DNA of 64,000 nt from positions 28,357,093 to 28,421,092 of the forward strand of contig NC_061797.1 of the NCBI RefSeq assembly GCF_021462225.1, in the 5' to 3' direction. Positions 1-10,153 of this stretch are shown here, in pieces (positions within the stretch are counted from its first letter, which is position 1; the number at the start of each line of letters is the position of its first letter). The notes under the pieces were generated by a model that saw nothing but the letters and a program-made list of their open reading frames with translations, did not search any database and was not told the DNA's origin. The position numbers and the translations under genes are program-made. The DNA is from Girardinichthys multiradiatus. Lineage: Eukaryota > Chordata > Actinopteri > Cyprinodontiformes > Goodeidae.

Positions 1-1022
1 AGAAAGTAAACAGCTGTGCCTGGCCAAGTAGGGCGCTCTTTTGAACTCTTTCCTCTGGTGGTTCTGGTACTGAAAGCTGACAGATCCATGTGATTGTGAT
101 ACTTTAAATTCGTTCTTCCTTTTACTTTAGAGATAGACGTTTGAGAGAGCAATAATCTCTTGATAAGAGACATTGATCAATTTAGATTATAATATTTAAA
201 AAGTTCCCAAGTCTTAAATCCCCCCAGCAGTTGTTGAGATAAGTAGATGTAGGGTTAGGATGTTTGTTGCTTAGAATTGTTTGTTCTGTTCTTTTCATTT
301 AATAAGATTATTGATAAATCTTAGTGTAGTTAACAATAAATGTACTTCTTTATTAAACTGATTATCAGTTCTCAAGAGTGTGTCTTCTTAAACACATTCT
401 GATCCTAAATGGCCTGGCTCTTTCTAAAATGTACAGTAAACAATAATGAAGAGAAAAAAAATATGCTTCTGTTTGATTTTGAGAGAATGTGAGATTGATA
501 GGTTTATTACCTTAAAATAATTGAACATAGCTCATTTAAGCTACATGAAGCATGGTAATAAACCTCCAAAATTTAGCTTTTCTTACTCACATATCCATTC
601 ATCTCTGTTGAACACTGTAAAGCTTGTTGTGTAGCATGGTTGCTCTCATGTGTTTCACTGGAATGTAGAACATATAGAGAGCAACATGATAACAGGGACG
701 TTACTAGGATTAAGAGACGATGGACTTAGCCCCCAGGGATATCGAAATCTAAATTATTTTTTATCACACATAAATAGGCTTCAGTTATTTACTTTTCATT
801 AGTTGAAGAGCATTTATATTGACCAGTATATATATACACCAAACTATTCCATAGCTTACAAGATTTTAAAAAAAACAACTACACTCTCTTCAAAGAGCTG
901 AGAACTTACAGTTACCTGGACGTGAAGTTGGTTTAGAGAAAGTAAATACTAATGTAATGTAGGCACGCTGTTTTCCTCTTCTAATGGGAATGGATGGACC
1001 TAAACGTTTCTCCTTTGAATTG
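1..1022. other. Non-coding single-copy-looking DNA
   Basis: AT-rich sequence with stops in all frames and no repeat family I recognise. It forms the left flank of the foldback-like element that starts at 1025. No gene, RNA or regulatory signal could be supported. Confidence 0.5.
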
Positions 1023-1024
1023 TA

Positions 1025-1859
1025 TGGAGCTAAATTGGTAAAGTTTGTTCAAAAGAAAAACATTTAAACATGAAAAATAAAGGTTTGTTCAAAAGAAAAA
1101 CATTTAAACATGAAAAATAAAAGTTTGTTCAAAAGAAAAACATTTGAACCTGAAAAATTATTTTGAACCTCCCCAAAACAATATGAAAACTGGAAAAAAA
1201 AAAGTTTTGCAACTGAAAAAAAACAGATGTGAAACTGGAAAAAACAAGTTCAAAACTACTTTTCAGATTCAAGTTTTTTTTTTCGAACTTGCAGATTTTT
1301 TTTTCGGCCTCCAACTTTTGACCCTGTTTTGGCGTGGGGGGCGGGGCCTCAGATCACGGGGGTGCGGAATCATGACTGAAAGCTTAACACAGCGGCTGAA
1401 CAACATATTCCCAGCTGTTGCATTCAGGGACCGTGGGAACTGAAATTATCTGTAATACATCATCGATATTCTATATATATGTGATTGGTTTTGAAAGATA
1501 ACATGCTTCACCGATAGAAGCAGCTTACATGAATACACGACACGCATCTCAGAGGAGAAAATATGATCTTGACAGAGTTGCACAGCATTTTGGAGATTTC
1601 CCATGCTCTCAATATAAAGCAAAAGAACCGCCAGACTAAGCAACGGTATGAAAGCAGATGCAAAACGAGCCGGTATTTTCCGAATATCCTTGCATAATTA
1701 AGCCTGGACTTGTTTTCACATGGACTGGACTCGGGTTTCGGTTTCTGGTGCTTTTTTGATTAAAACCTGTTTGGTCTTCATTTAGTGAAGTGACTCACAG
1801 CCAGGGGCAAACTGGCATACGGGGCAACCGAGGAAATCCCCGGTGGACCGCTGGCTTAG
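1025..1859 (+). repeat. Left inverted-repeat arm of the foldback-like element
   Basis: Pairs with 3422-4351 in reverse complement over almost its whole length. For example, the segment around 1830-1858 containing GGACCGCTGGCTTA matches the right arm around 3424-3450. The two arms show scattered substitutions and small indels, so they are not freshly identical. The open frame at 1144-1443 lies wholly inside this arm, is lysine/phenylalanine-rich low-complexity sequence, and is considered chance. Confidence 0.85.
1040..1159 (+). repeat. Three tandem 40-bp repeats at the left arm tip
   Basis: Three consecutive 40-bp units (1040-1079, 1080-1119, 1120-1159) share the core AAGTTTGTTCAAAAG followed by AAAAACATTT and a GAAAAAT tail. 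The first two units are nearly identical and the third has drifted. The same unit occurs in reverse complement as five copies in the opposite arm. Confidence 0.9.
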
Positions 1860-1920
1860 GCATTTCTTATTTTCTGAATGTTTAGTGTTTAATAACCGCC
1901 TTTCACAGACACAGGGCGCT

Positions 1921-2000
1921 GGGCCGTTGATACAGCTCGTGGGCCGGTGGTTCACTCTTCAGCCCGTGAACCACTGGCCCACGAGCTGAATCACTGGCCC
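1921..2000. repeat. GC-rich hairpin in the foldback spacer
   Basis: Positions 1933-1954 (starting CAGCTCGTGGGCC) pair with 1967-1988 with one mismatch around a 12-base loop. Weaker pairing extends outward to about 1921 and 2000. A motif of the form TGAAYCACTGGCCCAC occurs twice directly (near 1967 and 1987) and once inverted (near 1940). A diverged copy sits at 3409-3423 beside the right arm. The composition is much more GC-rich than the surroundings. Confidence 0.75.
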
Positions 2001-2218
2001 ACCGCCCTGCACAGACGCAGGGCGAGCGCGACATCAAGTACGGAAGAGGCGCCAGTTTGTGGGGCGCTGATATTTTTCTGGACCATTGTGCCCTAAACTA
2101 TGCCATATCAACCTGTTAAGGATAACCTTTAATTATATGACTCATAGCAGTTTTCCCCATTTATACCATAATGATATAAAGCATAAGTTCTAATGTTTCC
2201 TTTTTGTTAGAATAGGAC
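2001..2218. other. Left spacer of the foldback-like element
   Basis: Continuation of the spacer up to the solo LTR target duplication at 2219-2223. No open reading frame of note and no recognised motif beyond a GC-rich start that fades to AT-rich sequence. Confidence 0.5.
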
Positions 2219-2223
2219 AAGAA

Positions 2224-2705
2224 TGTTATGATTTGGGGTTGTTTGGTTTTTGGTTTCGGGTTTTTTCTTTATATGTTCTTCACAACTCAAGTTTTGAATC
2301 ATGCTTCTGTTTATTATTTTCCTGTTTATGTTTTTGTTTCATGTTTTTCTAGTTATAGTTCTATTAGTTTGTTTCCTTGGATTTGCGTTCTGTTCAAGCC
2401 ATGTTTTGCTCCTGTCACGTTGTGTTCTCTGTTAATCAACTTTATTCGGTTCACCTGCACCTTGTTTATTTGTCTTGCTTCACCTGGTTCACACTCCTTT
2501 TATACACACCTGTTCTGTTTACACATCGCAGATCAAATCATGTCTTGTGTTGTGGATCATGCCAAGCCTGTCCTGCCTGTCAGTTTATTGTTTTGTTCCT
2601 GCCACTTCTGAGAGTGAGTTTTTGTTTTTTATTAAATTGTTTTTCACTTACCATCACGTAGCCTGCTCGTCTGCATTCTGGGTTTCTATCTCGCAAGCCC
2701 TAACA
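2224..2705 (+). mobile_element. Solo LTR of an LTR retrotransposon
   Basis: A 482-bp segment begins TGTTATG and ends CCCTAACA, giving the canonical TG...CA ends with a short inverted repeat (TGTTA/TAACA). It is flanked by a perfect 5-bp duplication AAGAA at 2219-2223 and 2706-2710. The body is T-rich on this strand, with a TATA-like TTTATACA near 2497-2506 and an ATTAAA polyadenylation-like signal at 2631-2636, as expected for U3-R-U5. No internal coding region or second LTR follows, so this is a solo LTR left by recombination between two LTRs. The 5-bp duplication and fish context suggest Ty3/Gypsy, but the family is not proven. The apparent 127-aa frame at 2228-2611 is T-rich LTR sequence, not a gene. 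Confidence 0.85.
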
Positions 2706-2710
2706 AAGAA

Positions 2711-3381
2711 TGCTCATCGACACTCATTACAAGGATAAATGGCCCAAGGTTTGTCATGAATGACCTGTGGCTGGGGCACTGGGTTTGATGGTGGAGCAGG
2801 CTGTAATTGGTTTGATTAGAATGCAGCAGCACACTTAGATTAAGGATGGACACCAGCTACTACACAACCTACCAGATAGACACGACAATGTTGACACATA
2901 GTCTACTGATAAACACTGAGGGAGGGAACATCCATTGCATCGGAGTGCCAGATATAAAACTACATGTGACCTTCTATCGGGGCTCTTCCTCATCCTTTCA
3001 CAGACACGACGGTCTGAGACGAGCCTCGCCGCTGACCTCTGTAATAATTCTTCTGCCTAATTTAGATTAAAGGAGCTGAAAGTTACAAACTGTTTGAGAG
3101 TCGTTCCTTTAAGAGTCAGTGTTAGATAGAGAGTGTGATCGCTTCTGGGGACCAAGGATCGGAGAAACTCCGAGAGGTCTGACCGCCAACAGGGTGCGGT
3201 AGCTCGGACAAACCTCTCCTCTGCTCCAGTCAGGCAGATCAGCTCTGCTGCGCGCTGGCGAACAGCTGATCTGTAACACATGAACATGTGCTGCAGGGCG
3301 GCCAGCTGAGCTGACAATGAAGAGTGGAGATCAGAAAAAAAGCCCAGGCTACTAAAACAAACAGTGGCACTTATAAAAAAC
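2711..3381. other. Right spacer of the foldback-like element, unexplained cargo
   Basis: Moderately GC-rich sequence, unlike the AT-rich arms. It contains a minus-strand open frame at 3057-3317 (86 codons) with no recognisable domain, rich in Leu, Arg and Ser. It could be decayed transposase sequence, captured host DNA or chance. No splice or promoter signals are convincing. Confidence 0.5.
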
Positions 3382-3405
3382 TATATATATATATATATAT
3401 ATATA
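3382..3405. repeat. (TA)n microsatellite
   Basis: Twelve consecutive TA dinucleotides just inside the right inverted arm of the foldback-like element. Confidence 0.95.
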
Positions 3406-3421
3406 AAGTGAACCACCGTCC

Positions 3422-4351
3422 CACTAAGCCAGCGGTCCACCGGGGATTTCCTCGGTTGCCCATATGCCAGTTTGCCCCTGGCTGTGAGTCACTTCACTAA
3501 ATGAAGACCAAACACGTTTTAATCAAAAATGCACCAGAAACCGAAACCCGCGTCCAGTCCATGTGAAAACAAGTCCAGGCTTAATTATGCAAGGATATTC
3601 GGAAAATACCGGCTCGTTTTGCATCTGGTTTCATACCGCCGCTTAGTCTGGCGGTTCTTTTGCTTGATGTTGAGAGCATGGGAAATCACCAACACAGACT
3701 TAAAATGCTGTGCAAATCTGTCAAGATCATATTTTCTCCTCTGAGATGCGTGTCGTGTATTCATGTAACCTGCTTCTATCGGTGAAGCATGTTATCTTTC
3801 AAAACCAATCACATATATATAGAATATCGATGATGTATTACAGATAATTCCAGTTCCCACGGTCCCTGAATGCAACAGCGGGGAATATGTTGTTCAGCCG
3901 CTGTGTTAAGCTTTCAGTCATGATTCCGCACCCCCGTGATCTGAGGCCCCGCCCCCCACGCCAAAACAGGCCAAAAGTTTGAAGCCGAAAAAAAAATCTG
4001 CAAGTTCGAGAAGAAAACTTGAATCTGAAAAGTAGTTTTGAACTTGTTTTTTTCCAGTTTCATATATGGTTTTTTTTTCAGCTGCAAAACTTTTTTCCAG
4101 TTTTCAAATTTTTTGGGGGGAGGTTCAAAATAATTTTTTAGGTTCAAATGTTTTTCTTTTGAACAAACTTTTATTTTTCAGGTTCAAATTTTTTTCTTTT
4201 GTACAAACTTTTATTTTTTAGGTTCAAATTGTTTTCTTCTGAATAAACTTTTATTTTTCAGGTTTAAATCGTTTTCTTCTGAACAAACCTTTATTTTTCA
4301 GGTTTAAATTTTTTTCATTTGAATAAACTTTATGGCCCCAATTTAGCTCCA
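3422..4351 (-). repeat. Right inverted-repeat arm of the foldback-like element
   Basis: Reverse complement of 1025-1859. It is about 95 bp longer than the left arm, chiefly because it carries five rather than three 40-bp tip repeats. The short open frames at 3529-3744 and 3914-4147 lie within the arm. The second mirrors the left-arm frame at 1144-1443 because the sequence is repeated, so it is not independent coding evidence. Confidence 0.85.
4141..4331 (-). repeat. Five tandem 40-bp repeats at the right arm tip
   Basis: Units in exact 40-bp register start at 4141, 4181, 4221, 4261 and 4301 (the last slightly short). Each reads GGTTYAAAT, then a T-rich CTTYTGAAYAAACT core, then TTATTTTTCA. 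They are the reverse complement of the left-arm array and show unit-to-unit substitutions. Confidence 0.9.
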
Positions 4352-4353
4352 TA

Positions 4354-5034
4354 GATCTGTCCTTTCTCCCCTCCCCTCCAAACCTTCCTTCTAGCTGGGT
4401 CAGTTATCTAGAACTCCAAAAAATGCAACCATTTACTGATTTTATGCATGTATTCAGCTAGAGAACGTTCATCAGTTCAGTTCTTGTCACAATTAGACTT
4501 ACAACTTTATATTGGGTTGTTATAATTATGTTTTGTTTACTGGCCTAGTTAATAATTACCATATATAATTGCACTTACTAACAGCTTACATGTTGATTAT
4601 GTAAGCGACAAGTTCCTTAACTCATAAAAATTTCATTTAAGGGGGCAATATTGCGATTTTCAAAATAATTTGATTTTCATAACTAATTAATTAATTATTT
4701 CTCTTTTAATCATGCAATAACATGGCTCACTGATTAAGTAAAATAAATGCCTTTTGATTATTGATTATTTGTGTTAATGAGATTGATATGATTCTTAATA
4801 TGTACATATTAATTAAGTATGTTTATTAACTGCTACATTAATGGTGTCACTTTTGTGAGTTTTAATTATTTCATGAACTTGATGCTGTAGCATTTATTGT
4901 TTAAAATCTTTTCAGAAGTAGATTTTTACCAGATTACAAGAATAATATGAATTATTAGAACCTAACTCCCACAATCTGTTGTCTAATTTTGGCACTTACA
5001 TGTTTTAATTGCTTTATTACACTTTTACAACACA
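4354..5034. other. AT-rich non-coding DNA with many homeodomain-type cores
   Basis: No gene. From about 4670 to 4900 the sequence is dense in TAATTA, ATTAATTA and TTAAT cores, including a run of TTAATTAATTAATTA near 4687. This could be a homeodomain-bound regulatory element or simply AT-rich DNA; composition alone does not decide. Confidence 0.4.
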
Positions 5035-8000
5035 TCATATCTGATTCCTAACACTAATAACTGATTGCATACCCTCTAACCAAATATTCGAAAACAATGA
5101 ATTTTTGTGTTTAGCTCTGCAGGCAGGTCCAGACCAGAACAACAGAGAAAATAAGAGGGAAAATGTTTTTTTTTTTTTGTGAAAGCTCATATTATAGTTG
5201 ATGAAACACTGCAGGGTAGAAAGGAGATAGCAGAGCAGGCAGAGGTAAAAGATGGGGATGGGAATGCTGTAGGGTGGGGTGGGGTGAGGTGGCAGAGGAA
5301 TGAGCACAGGGAATAGAAAGGTCTGGAGAGAGAACTAATGGGCAGCACGGCAACAGCTCAAACCGGAGGCGCGGTGAGCCAGCAGTGGCCTGACACAGCT
5401 GAAGGCCTCAGAGGAGTGCCAGGCCTATTAGAGAAAGATAAGGGCCTGCTAGGAGAAAGCATCCTCTCAGTGGTGCAATAGGCAACAGCACTGGCATGGC
5501 ATCAATTAAAGAGAGAAAATATGACATAGAAGTAGCAGCACATTAAATAAAAACAACAAACTGCCTGTGCATCTGCACCCCCTCTTTAAAGGACTGAGAG
5601 TGGGCAGGGAGCGTCGGCGGTGAAATATTGTCGATTTATTCTCCACAGTATTGTCCATGCGGGGGGAGTTTATGATGAGGTGCAATGTAAAGGGTAGAAA
5701 AGAAATGAGTCTAGATGCCTTCTGGACATAGAGCTGCGCACACAGATGAAAGATGAGAGACATGGAGACTCACCTAAAAAAAAACAAGCACAATTTTAAC
5801 AAGAAAAAAAATCTTGCTGCTATGATAACTAATTTAGCTCTAATTCACCTTCAATTTCTTGCCTTTAAGGCTACAGGCAGGACGTGATATGTTGGACTGC
5901 AGTGACATGGTTTCTTTCAGTCATGGAAACAGCCAATGGAGTGCTTGATTAAAAAAACTGAATTAGAGATTACAAATTAATTGGTGAAAAATTAAATGAA
6001 TTCCGTGCTTTTTAAGACGAAATTACTTTCTGCAGTCTAACGAGGTCAAACCCTTGTATCAGCCTCACTCTGTTACAGATCTTCAACCCCAGTTGTGTCC
6101 TCACAAGGTACTTGTCGAGTGCCCTCTGAAAGAAGGTGTGGGTGGCAGACGGACTCCGTGAAGTACCAGTAAACAACAATGAGCTGAACTGACACATGCT
6201 GCTGATGAAAGGGGAAAACAGAGACGCTCTACTGTTTTTGTTTAGAATATAGCGCAAGAGAATGTAGGATTTTATTTTTGTTAGTTGGGTTAATGTGATT
6301 TCCGTTCCGCCTGTCGGTTCCAGAGACCCGGTTTTGTGAGCAGTGGTCAGGTGAAGCCCGGACTCGGCGCCCTATGGCCATTAGTGTGGAAAGAAGACAA
6401 CCCAATAAGCAGAGAAAAGCTTGATGTGTACAGGTCACTGAACAACCAGCAGTCAAAAAGCATTTTACCCCGGAGACTATTAAGGCAATAACATGCAGTG
6501 GGAACCCCAAGCTCTTGATTACTGGTCACTGTCTGACTGTTCTGCACAGACTGTGCCTAAAATGTTGCTGTCTTCACAGCCTTCAGCAAGCTTAGGCAGT
6601 GGATAAAAACATATTTTGGTTCATCCTAAAAATAAAATATATATGGTCTAACTTCTTCTGTTTTCTTAGTACCCAGTGATTCTTATTTAGTGCATCCTTT
6701 TCTGTTCACCCCCTCCCCTCCTTTTCTTCCTCTCCATTTTACAGTCATACGCTTTTGCTTTTTAAAAAGCACTGAGAGCAGAGCTACCAGTAAATCTTTA
6801 AGGAATTGACATGCAAAAAGCCGCTCATTTATTGTTTATGAAAAAACCTAAGGTTCCCTTCACCTGCCTACAAGCATCTTAGTTTATTCACTCATTTTTA
6901 GACTTGCACTAGTTAGGCATGGGCATACTTGTCTAACTACGTCTTTACAAATAAAGACAGACTGCGTTCTCATCTGTCATATCTCATGAGGAGAGTCAAA
7001 ACTATTCTATTCACGTTAAAGATTCCTAGGTGACATCTTCGATTGAGTCAGATGAGCTGTATTTTGTGCTTTACCCCTGAGGAAGAGAAGAAAATGGGGG
7101 ACGCATTTATAAAACTACAGTACGTGCCATCATAATACTGAAATATTATTGGAAAAAAAAAGAGTTAAAAAAGAATCTGTCACCATGTGTCAACTCAATC
7201 CACCCTGTAGTAACCTTCTTTTGTTGGGAACATATGGAGAGTAAGAAAATTACCCTCCATAATTGGTGTCCTGATCAAGGACGACCGTGGCAGCTGAACA
7301 ATACAACTGTTAATTTATCAGAACTCTTTATGAGCTCCTTCTGTAATGCCAGACAACATTAGAATAAATAGTGACAGAGAGCAGGGGAACCAAACAGTCT
7401 GCGGTTGAATTCCTTTGTTGACTGGGTGACAAATTAAGGAGAGTGATGGAATGAGAGCTAGGGCGTGAACATAGGAGGTGCTTTGCAAAAGGGCAGAAGT
7501 GAGTGTTGCATGCCCAAGAGTGTGCACAAGTATGCCTGATCATAGTTCATGCTAATCTCAACCTTGACAGATAAATGTGACTTGTGCACAGGGGGTTTTA
7601 ACATGCTTCCTGCCTTTGCTTTGCAGTGATTGTGACTGTAAAGGGCACAGGTAGAAGTGAGCTGTCAGAAGTAACAGGGGACCCATGTCAACCCTACTGG
7701 ATGAGCCTGTTCTTCCTATGTCCACAGTGAATAATGCACATCTTTCAGCTGAGTCGTCAACTTCGGCATTTGGAGTTGATGGCGTGGAGCGACAAGAGAA
7801 ACCATATTTGGCTGTATTATTTATCTGGGCCGGGCACATTTTGAAAGTCAGCATCATGCAATGGTCCATTGCTACACAATCTGCGTGACTTTGTAAGGGG
7901 TTTTGCTTGTGTGTTTGTGTGTGTGTGCATTTGTGTTCATGCTCTTTGCACAAGGTAAGTCTTTTAGAATGAGATTGTGTAAAGCCACAGTGTTGCTTGT

Positions 8001-8038
8001 GACCTACTACAGTTATTTAAATTCACAAAAATAATGTT
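5035..8038. other. Single-copy-looking non-coding DNA
   Basis: No gene could be supported. A G-rich stretch at 5250-5300 is low complexity. Around 5330-5530 the sequence is more balanced and repeat-free, resembling a conserved non-coding element. A second such block lies at 7560-7950, where open frames of 131 codons (minus, 7558-7953) and 67 codons (plus, 7685-7888) overlap on opposite strands without a recognisable domain. A short imperfect GT run occurs near 7905-7930. Confidence 0.45.
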
Positions 8039-8345
8039 CTGAGTTCAAATCTCGTCCTGGGCTTTGCTGTGTAGAGTTTTCATGTTCTCCTTGTACATGC
8101 ATGGGTTTTCTCTGGGTACTCCAATTTCCTTACAGCCCAGAGACATGTATGTTGTGTCAATTGGAGATTACATTTTGGAATGAATGAGTGTGTGAATAGT
8201 TGTTTTGGGGATTTTTTGTATGTCTCTATGCTGGTCCTGTGATGAACTGACAACCTGTCCAGGATGCACTCTGATTGCTGGAGATTAACCGTCTGTGATC
8301 TGGAGGGGCTAGGCATCTGTAAAAATTTAATGGATGCATGAATTG
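8039..8345 (+). mobile_element. Decayed, 5'-truncated tRNA-type fish SINE
   Basis: Starts with a B-box-like GAGTTCAAATCTCGTCC, then follows the same order of blocks as the well-preserved SINE at 14801-15161: CATGTTCTCC, GGGTACTCC, GACATGTATGTT, TGATGAACTGACAACC and TGTCCAGG. It ends in an ATGGATGCATGAA tail. The 5' head with the A box is missing, and many substitutions make it older than the 14801 copy. Confidence 0.65.
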
Positions 8346-8392
8346 AACAGTGAAATTGATCTGTGAATTGTTCAAAGCTTTTTATCTAGGGG

Positions 8393-8545
8393 TGTCATAG
8401 TAAAGGAGGCTGAATACAAATGCACACCAAAATGTTCAGATTTTTATGTGTAAGAAGTTGTTCCCTTCATGGTAAAATTATGTGCTACTTTGTATTGGTT
8501 TATCTGTTTGTAACAAGAAAATGTAAAAGAGTGAAACTTTATTAT
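8393..8545. mobile_element. Terminal fragment of a Tc1-like transposon
   Basis: Contains GGCTGAATACAAATGCAC, CAGATTTTTATGTG and ATTATGTGCTACTTTGT in the order seen at the ends of a widespread fish Tc1 family. The same family contributes the relics at 19567 and 57143. Only the terminal inverted-repeat region remains; no transposase sequence is attached. Confidence 0.6.
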
Positions 8546-8870
8546 AGCACTATACCAACAGTGTTAGTCAATTGAATAATAATCCAATCTACTGCAATGT
8601 GATTTAATTTAAATGCAGTTTCTGTATTTCAATTCAGTCTAGTTTATTTCAGTTCAACAGAGTTTAGTACGGGTCAGGTATCACTGAATTCACAGAGGTT
8701 TTAGCAATTTGAAAAGTACACAGTCCGGTTAAGGAAGCCAACCGAGTGCATTCAGTGTTTAATAGATGGCCCAACTGTGTACATTTGATTAAATGTTATA
8801 ATATAAGAGGCTCAGATTTTGACAGAAATCATATTTAAGACAATTAAGATCATTCAAGATTTAAAGCAAA
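8546..8870. other. AT-rich non-coding DNA
   Basis: No gene, repeat or signal recognised. It forms the left flank of the complete Tc1-like transposon. Confidence 0.5.
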
Positions 8871-8872
8871 TA

Positions 8873-9072
8873 CATGTCCTTCTCAAAATATTAGCATATT
8901 GTGATAAAGTTCATTATTTTCCATAATGTCATGATGAAAATTTAACATTTATATATTTTAGATTCATTGCACACTAAGTGAAATATTTCAGGTCTTTTAT
9001 TGTCTTAATAGGGATGATTTTGGCATACAGCTCATGAAAACCCAAAATTCCTATCTCACAAAATTAGCATAT
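8873..9072 (+). repeat. Left 200-bp terminal inverted repeat of the Tc1-like element
   Basis: Matches the reverse complement of 10282-10481 with about four mismatches. One of these is in the third base of the element (CAT here, CAG at the other end). Confidence 0.95.
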
Positions 9073-9148
9073 TTCATCCGACCAATAAAAGAAAATGTTT
9101 TTAATACAAAAAACGTCAACCTTCAAATAATCATGTACAGTTATGCAC

Positions 9149-10153
9149 TCAATACTTGGTCGGGAATCCTTTTGCAGAAATGACTGCTTCAATGCGGCGT
9201 GGCATGGAGGCAATCAGCCTGTGGCACTGCTGAGGTCTTATGGAGGCCCAGGATGCTTCGATAGCGGCCTTTAGCTCATCCAGAGTGTAGGGTCTTGAGT
9301 CTCTCAATGTTCTCTTCACAATATCCCACAGATTCTCTATGGGGTTCAGGTCAGGAGAGTTGGCAGGCCAATTGAGCACAGTGATACCATGGTCAGTAAA
9401 CCATTTACCAGTGGTTTTGGCACTGTGAGCAGGTGCCAGGTCGTGCTGAAAAATGAAATCTTCATCCCCATAAAGCTTTTCAGCAGATGGAAGCCTGAAG
9501 TGCTCCAAAATCTCCTGATAGCTAGCTGCATTGACCCTGCCCTTGATAAAACACAGTGGACCAACACCAGCAGCTGACATGGCACCCCAGACCATCACTG
9601 ACTGTGGGTACTTGACACTGGACTTCTGGCATTTCGGCATTTCCTTCTCCCCAGTCTTCCTCCAGACTCTGGCACCTTGATTTCCGAATGACATGCAGAA
9701 TTTGCTTTCATCCGAAAAAAGTACTTTGGACCACTGAGCAACAGTCCAGTGCTGCTTCTCTGTAGCCCAGGTCAGGCGCTTCTGCCGCTGTTTCTGGTTC
9801 AAAAGTGGCTTGACCTGGGGAATGCGGCACCTGTAGCCCATTTCCTGCACACGCCTGTGCACGGTGGCTCTGGATGGTTCTACTCCAGACTCAGTCCACT
9901 GCTTCCGCAGGTCCCCCAAGGTCTGGAATCGGCCCTTCTCCACAATCTTCCTCAGGGTCCGGTCACCTCTTCTCGTTGTGCAGCGTTTTCTGCCACACTT
10001 TTTCCTTCCCACAGACTTCCCACTGAGGTGCCTTGATACAGCACTCTGGGAACAGCCTATTCGTTCAGAAATTTCTTTCTGTGTCTTACCCTCTTGCTTG
10101 AGGGTGTCAATAGTGGCCTTCTGGACAGCAGTCAGGTCGGCAGTCTTACCCAT
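9149..10153 (-). CDS. Tc1-like transposase, 334 aa, full length
   Basis: DNA transposase that would cut its own element at the terminal repeats and insert it at TA sites in the nucleus. The open frame has no stops and has the usual length for Tc1 transposases (about 340 aa). The N-terminal paired-like DNA-binding region holds a first helix-turn-helix at about residues 10-45 (KTQKEISERIGCSQSAVSRH), a basic linker GRKKCGRKR at 50-57 that could act as an AT-hook or nuclear signal, and a second helix-turn-helix at about 60-115. The catalytic DDE triad is complete: D148 (LFSDESKF), D238 (FQHDLAPAH) and E273 (DLNPIENLW), with 34 residues between the last two, so DD34E. The start at 10153 follows the family pattern MGKTADLT. 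The gene lies between the element's own 200-bp repeats, and the inner part of the right repeat would supply its promoter. No inactivating change is visible, but activity cannot be judged from sequence alone. Confidence 0.96.
   Translation of the reverse strand: MGKTADLTAVQKATIDTLKQEGKTQKEISERIGCSQSAVSRHLSGKSVGRKKCGRKRCTTRRGDRTLRKIVEKGRFQTLGDLRKQWTESGVEPSRATVHRRVQEMGYRCRIPQVKPLLNQKQRQKRLTWATEKQHWTVAQWSKVLFSDESKFCMSFGNQGARVWRKTGEKEMPKCQKSSVKYPQSVMVWGAMSAAGVGPLCFIKGRVNAASYQEILEHFRLPSAEKLYGDEDFIFQHDLAPAHSAKTTGKWFTDHGITVLNWPANSPDLNPIENLWDIVKRTLRDSRPYTLDELKAAIEASWASIRPQQCHRLIASMPRRIEAVISAKGFPTKY

Larger units (their letters stand above)
1025..4351. mobile_element. Large foldback-like DNA transposon (non-autonomous), composite
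   Basis: The two ends are long inverted repeats. The left arm (about 1025-1859) reappears in reverse complement at about 3422-4351. The outermost bases are TGGAGCTAAATTGG on the left and its complement CCAATTTAGCTCCA on the right, and both are followed outward by TA (1023-1024 and 4352-4353). This fits a TA target duplication as used by Tc1/mariner-type transposases, although a dinucleotide is weak evidence. The spacer (1860-3421) encodes no recognisable transposase, so the element would depend on enzymes supplied elsewhere. A solo LTR (2224-2705) is inserted in the spacer, so the original element was about 2.84 kb. Long arms with internal tandem repeats are the hallmark of foldback or Galileo-like elements. 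The family is not identified. Confidence 0.75.

Noticed and set aside
1144..1443. 99-codon plus-strand frame, with a related 77-codon frame at 3914-4147
   Set aside because: Both fall inside the inverted arms and are similar only because the DNA is repeated. The peptides are low-complexity Lys/Phe sequences with no domain.
2228..2738. Three overlapping hydrophobic frames (127, 94 and 87 codons)
   Set aside because: They lie within the T-rich solo LTR, and all three frames are open because of composition. TG...CA ends and the AAGAA duplication explain the segment.
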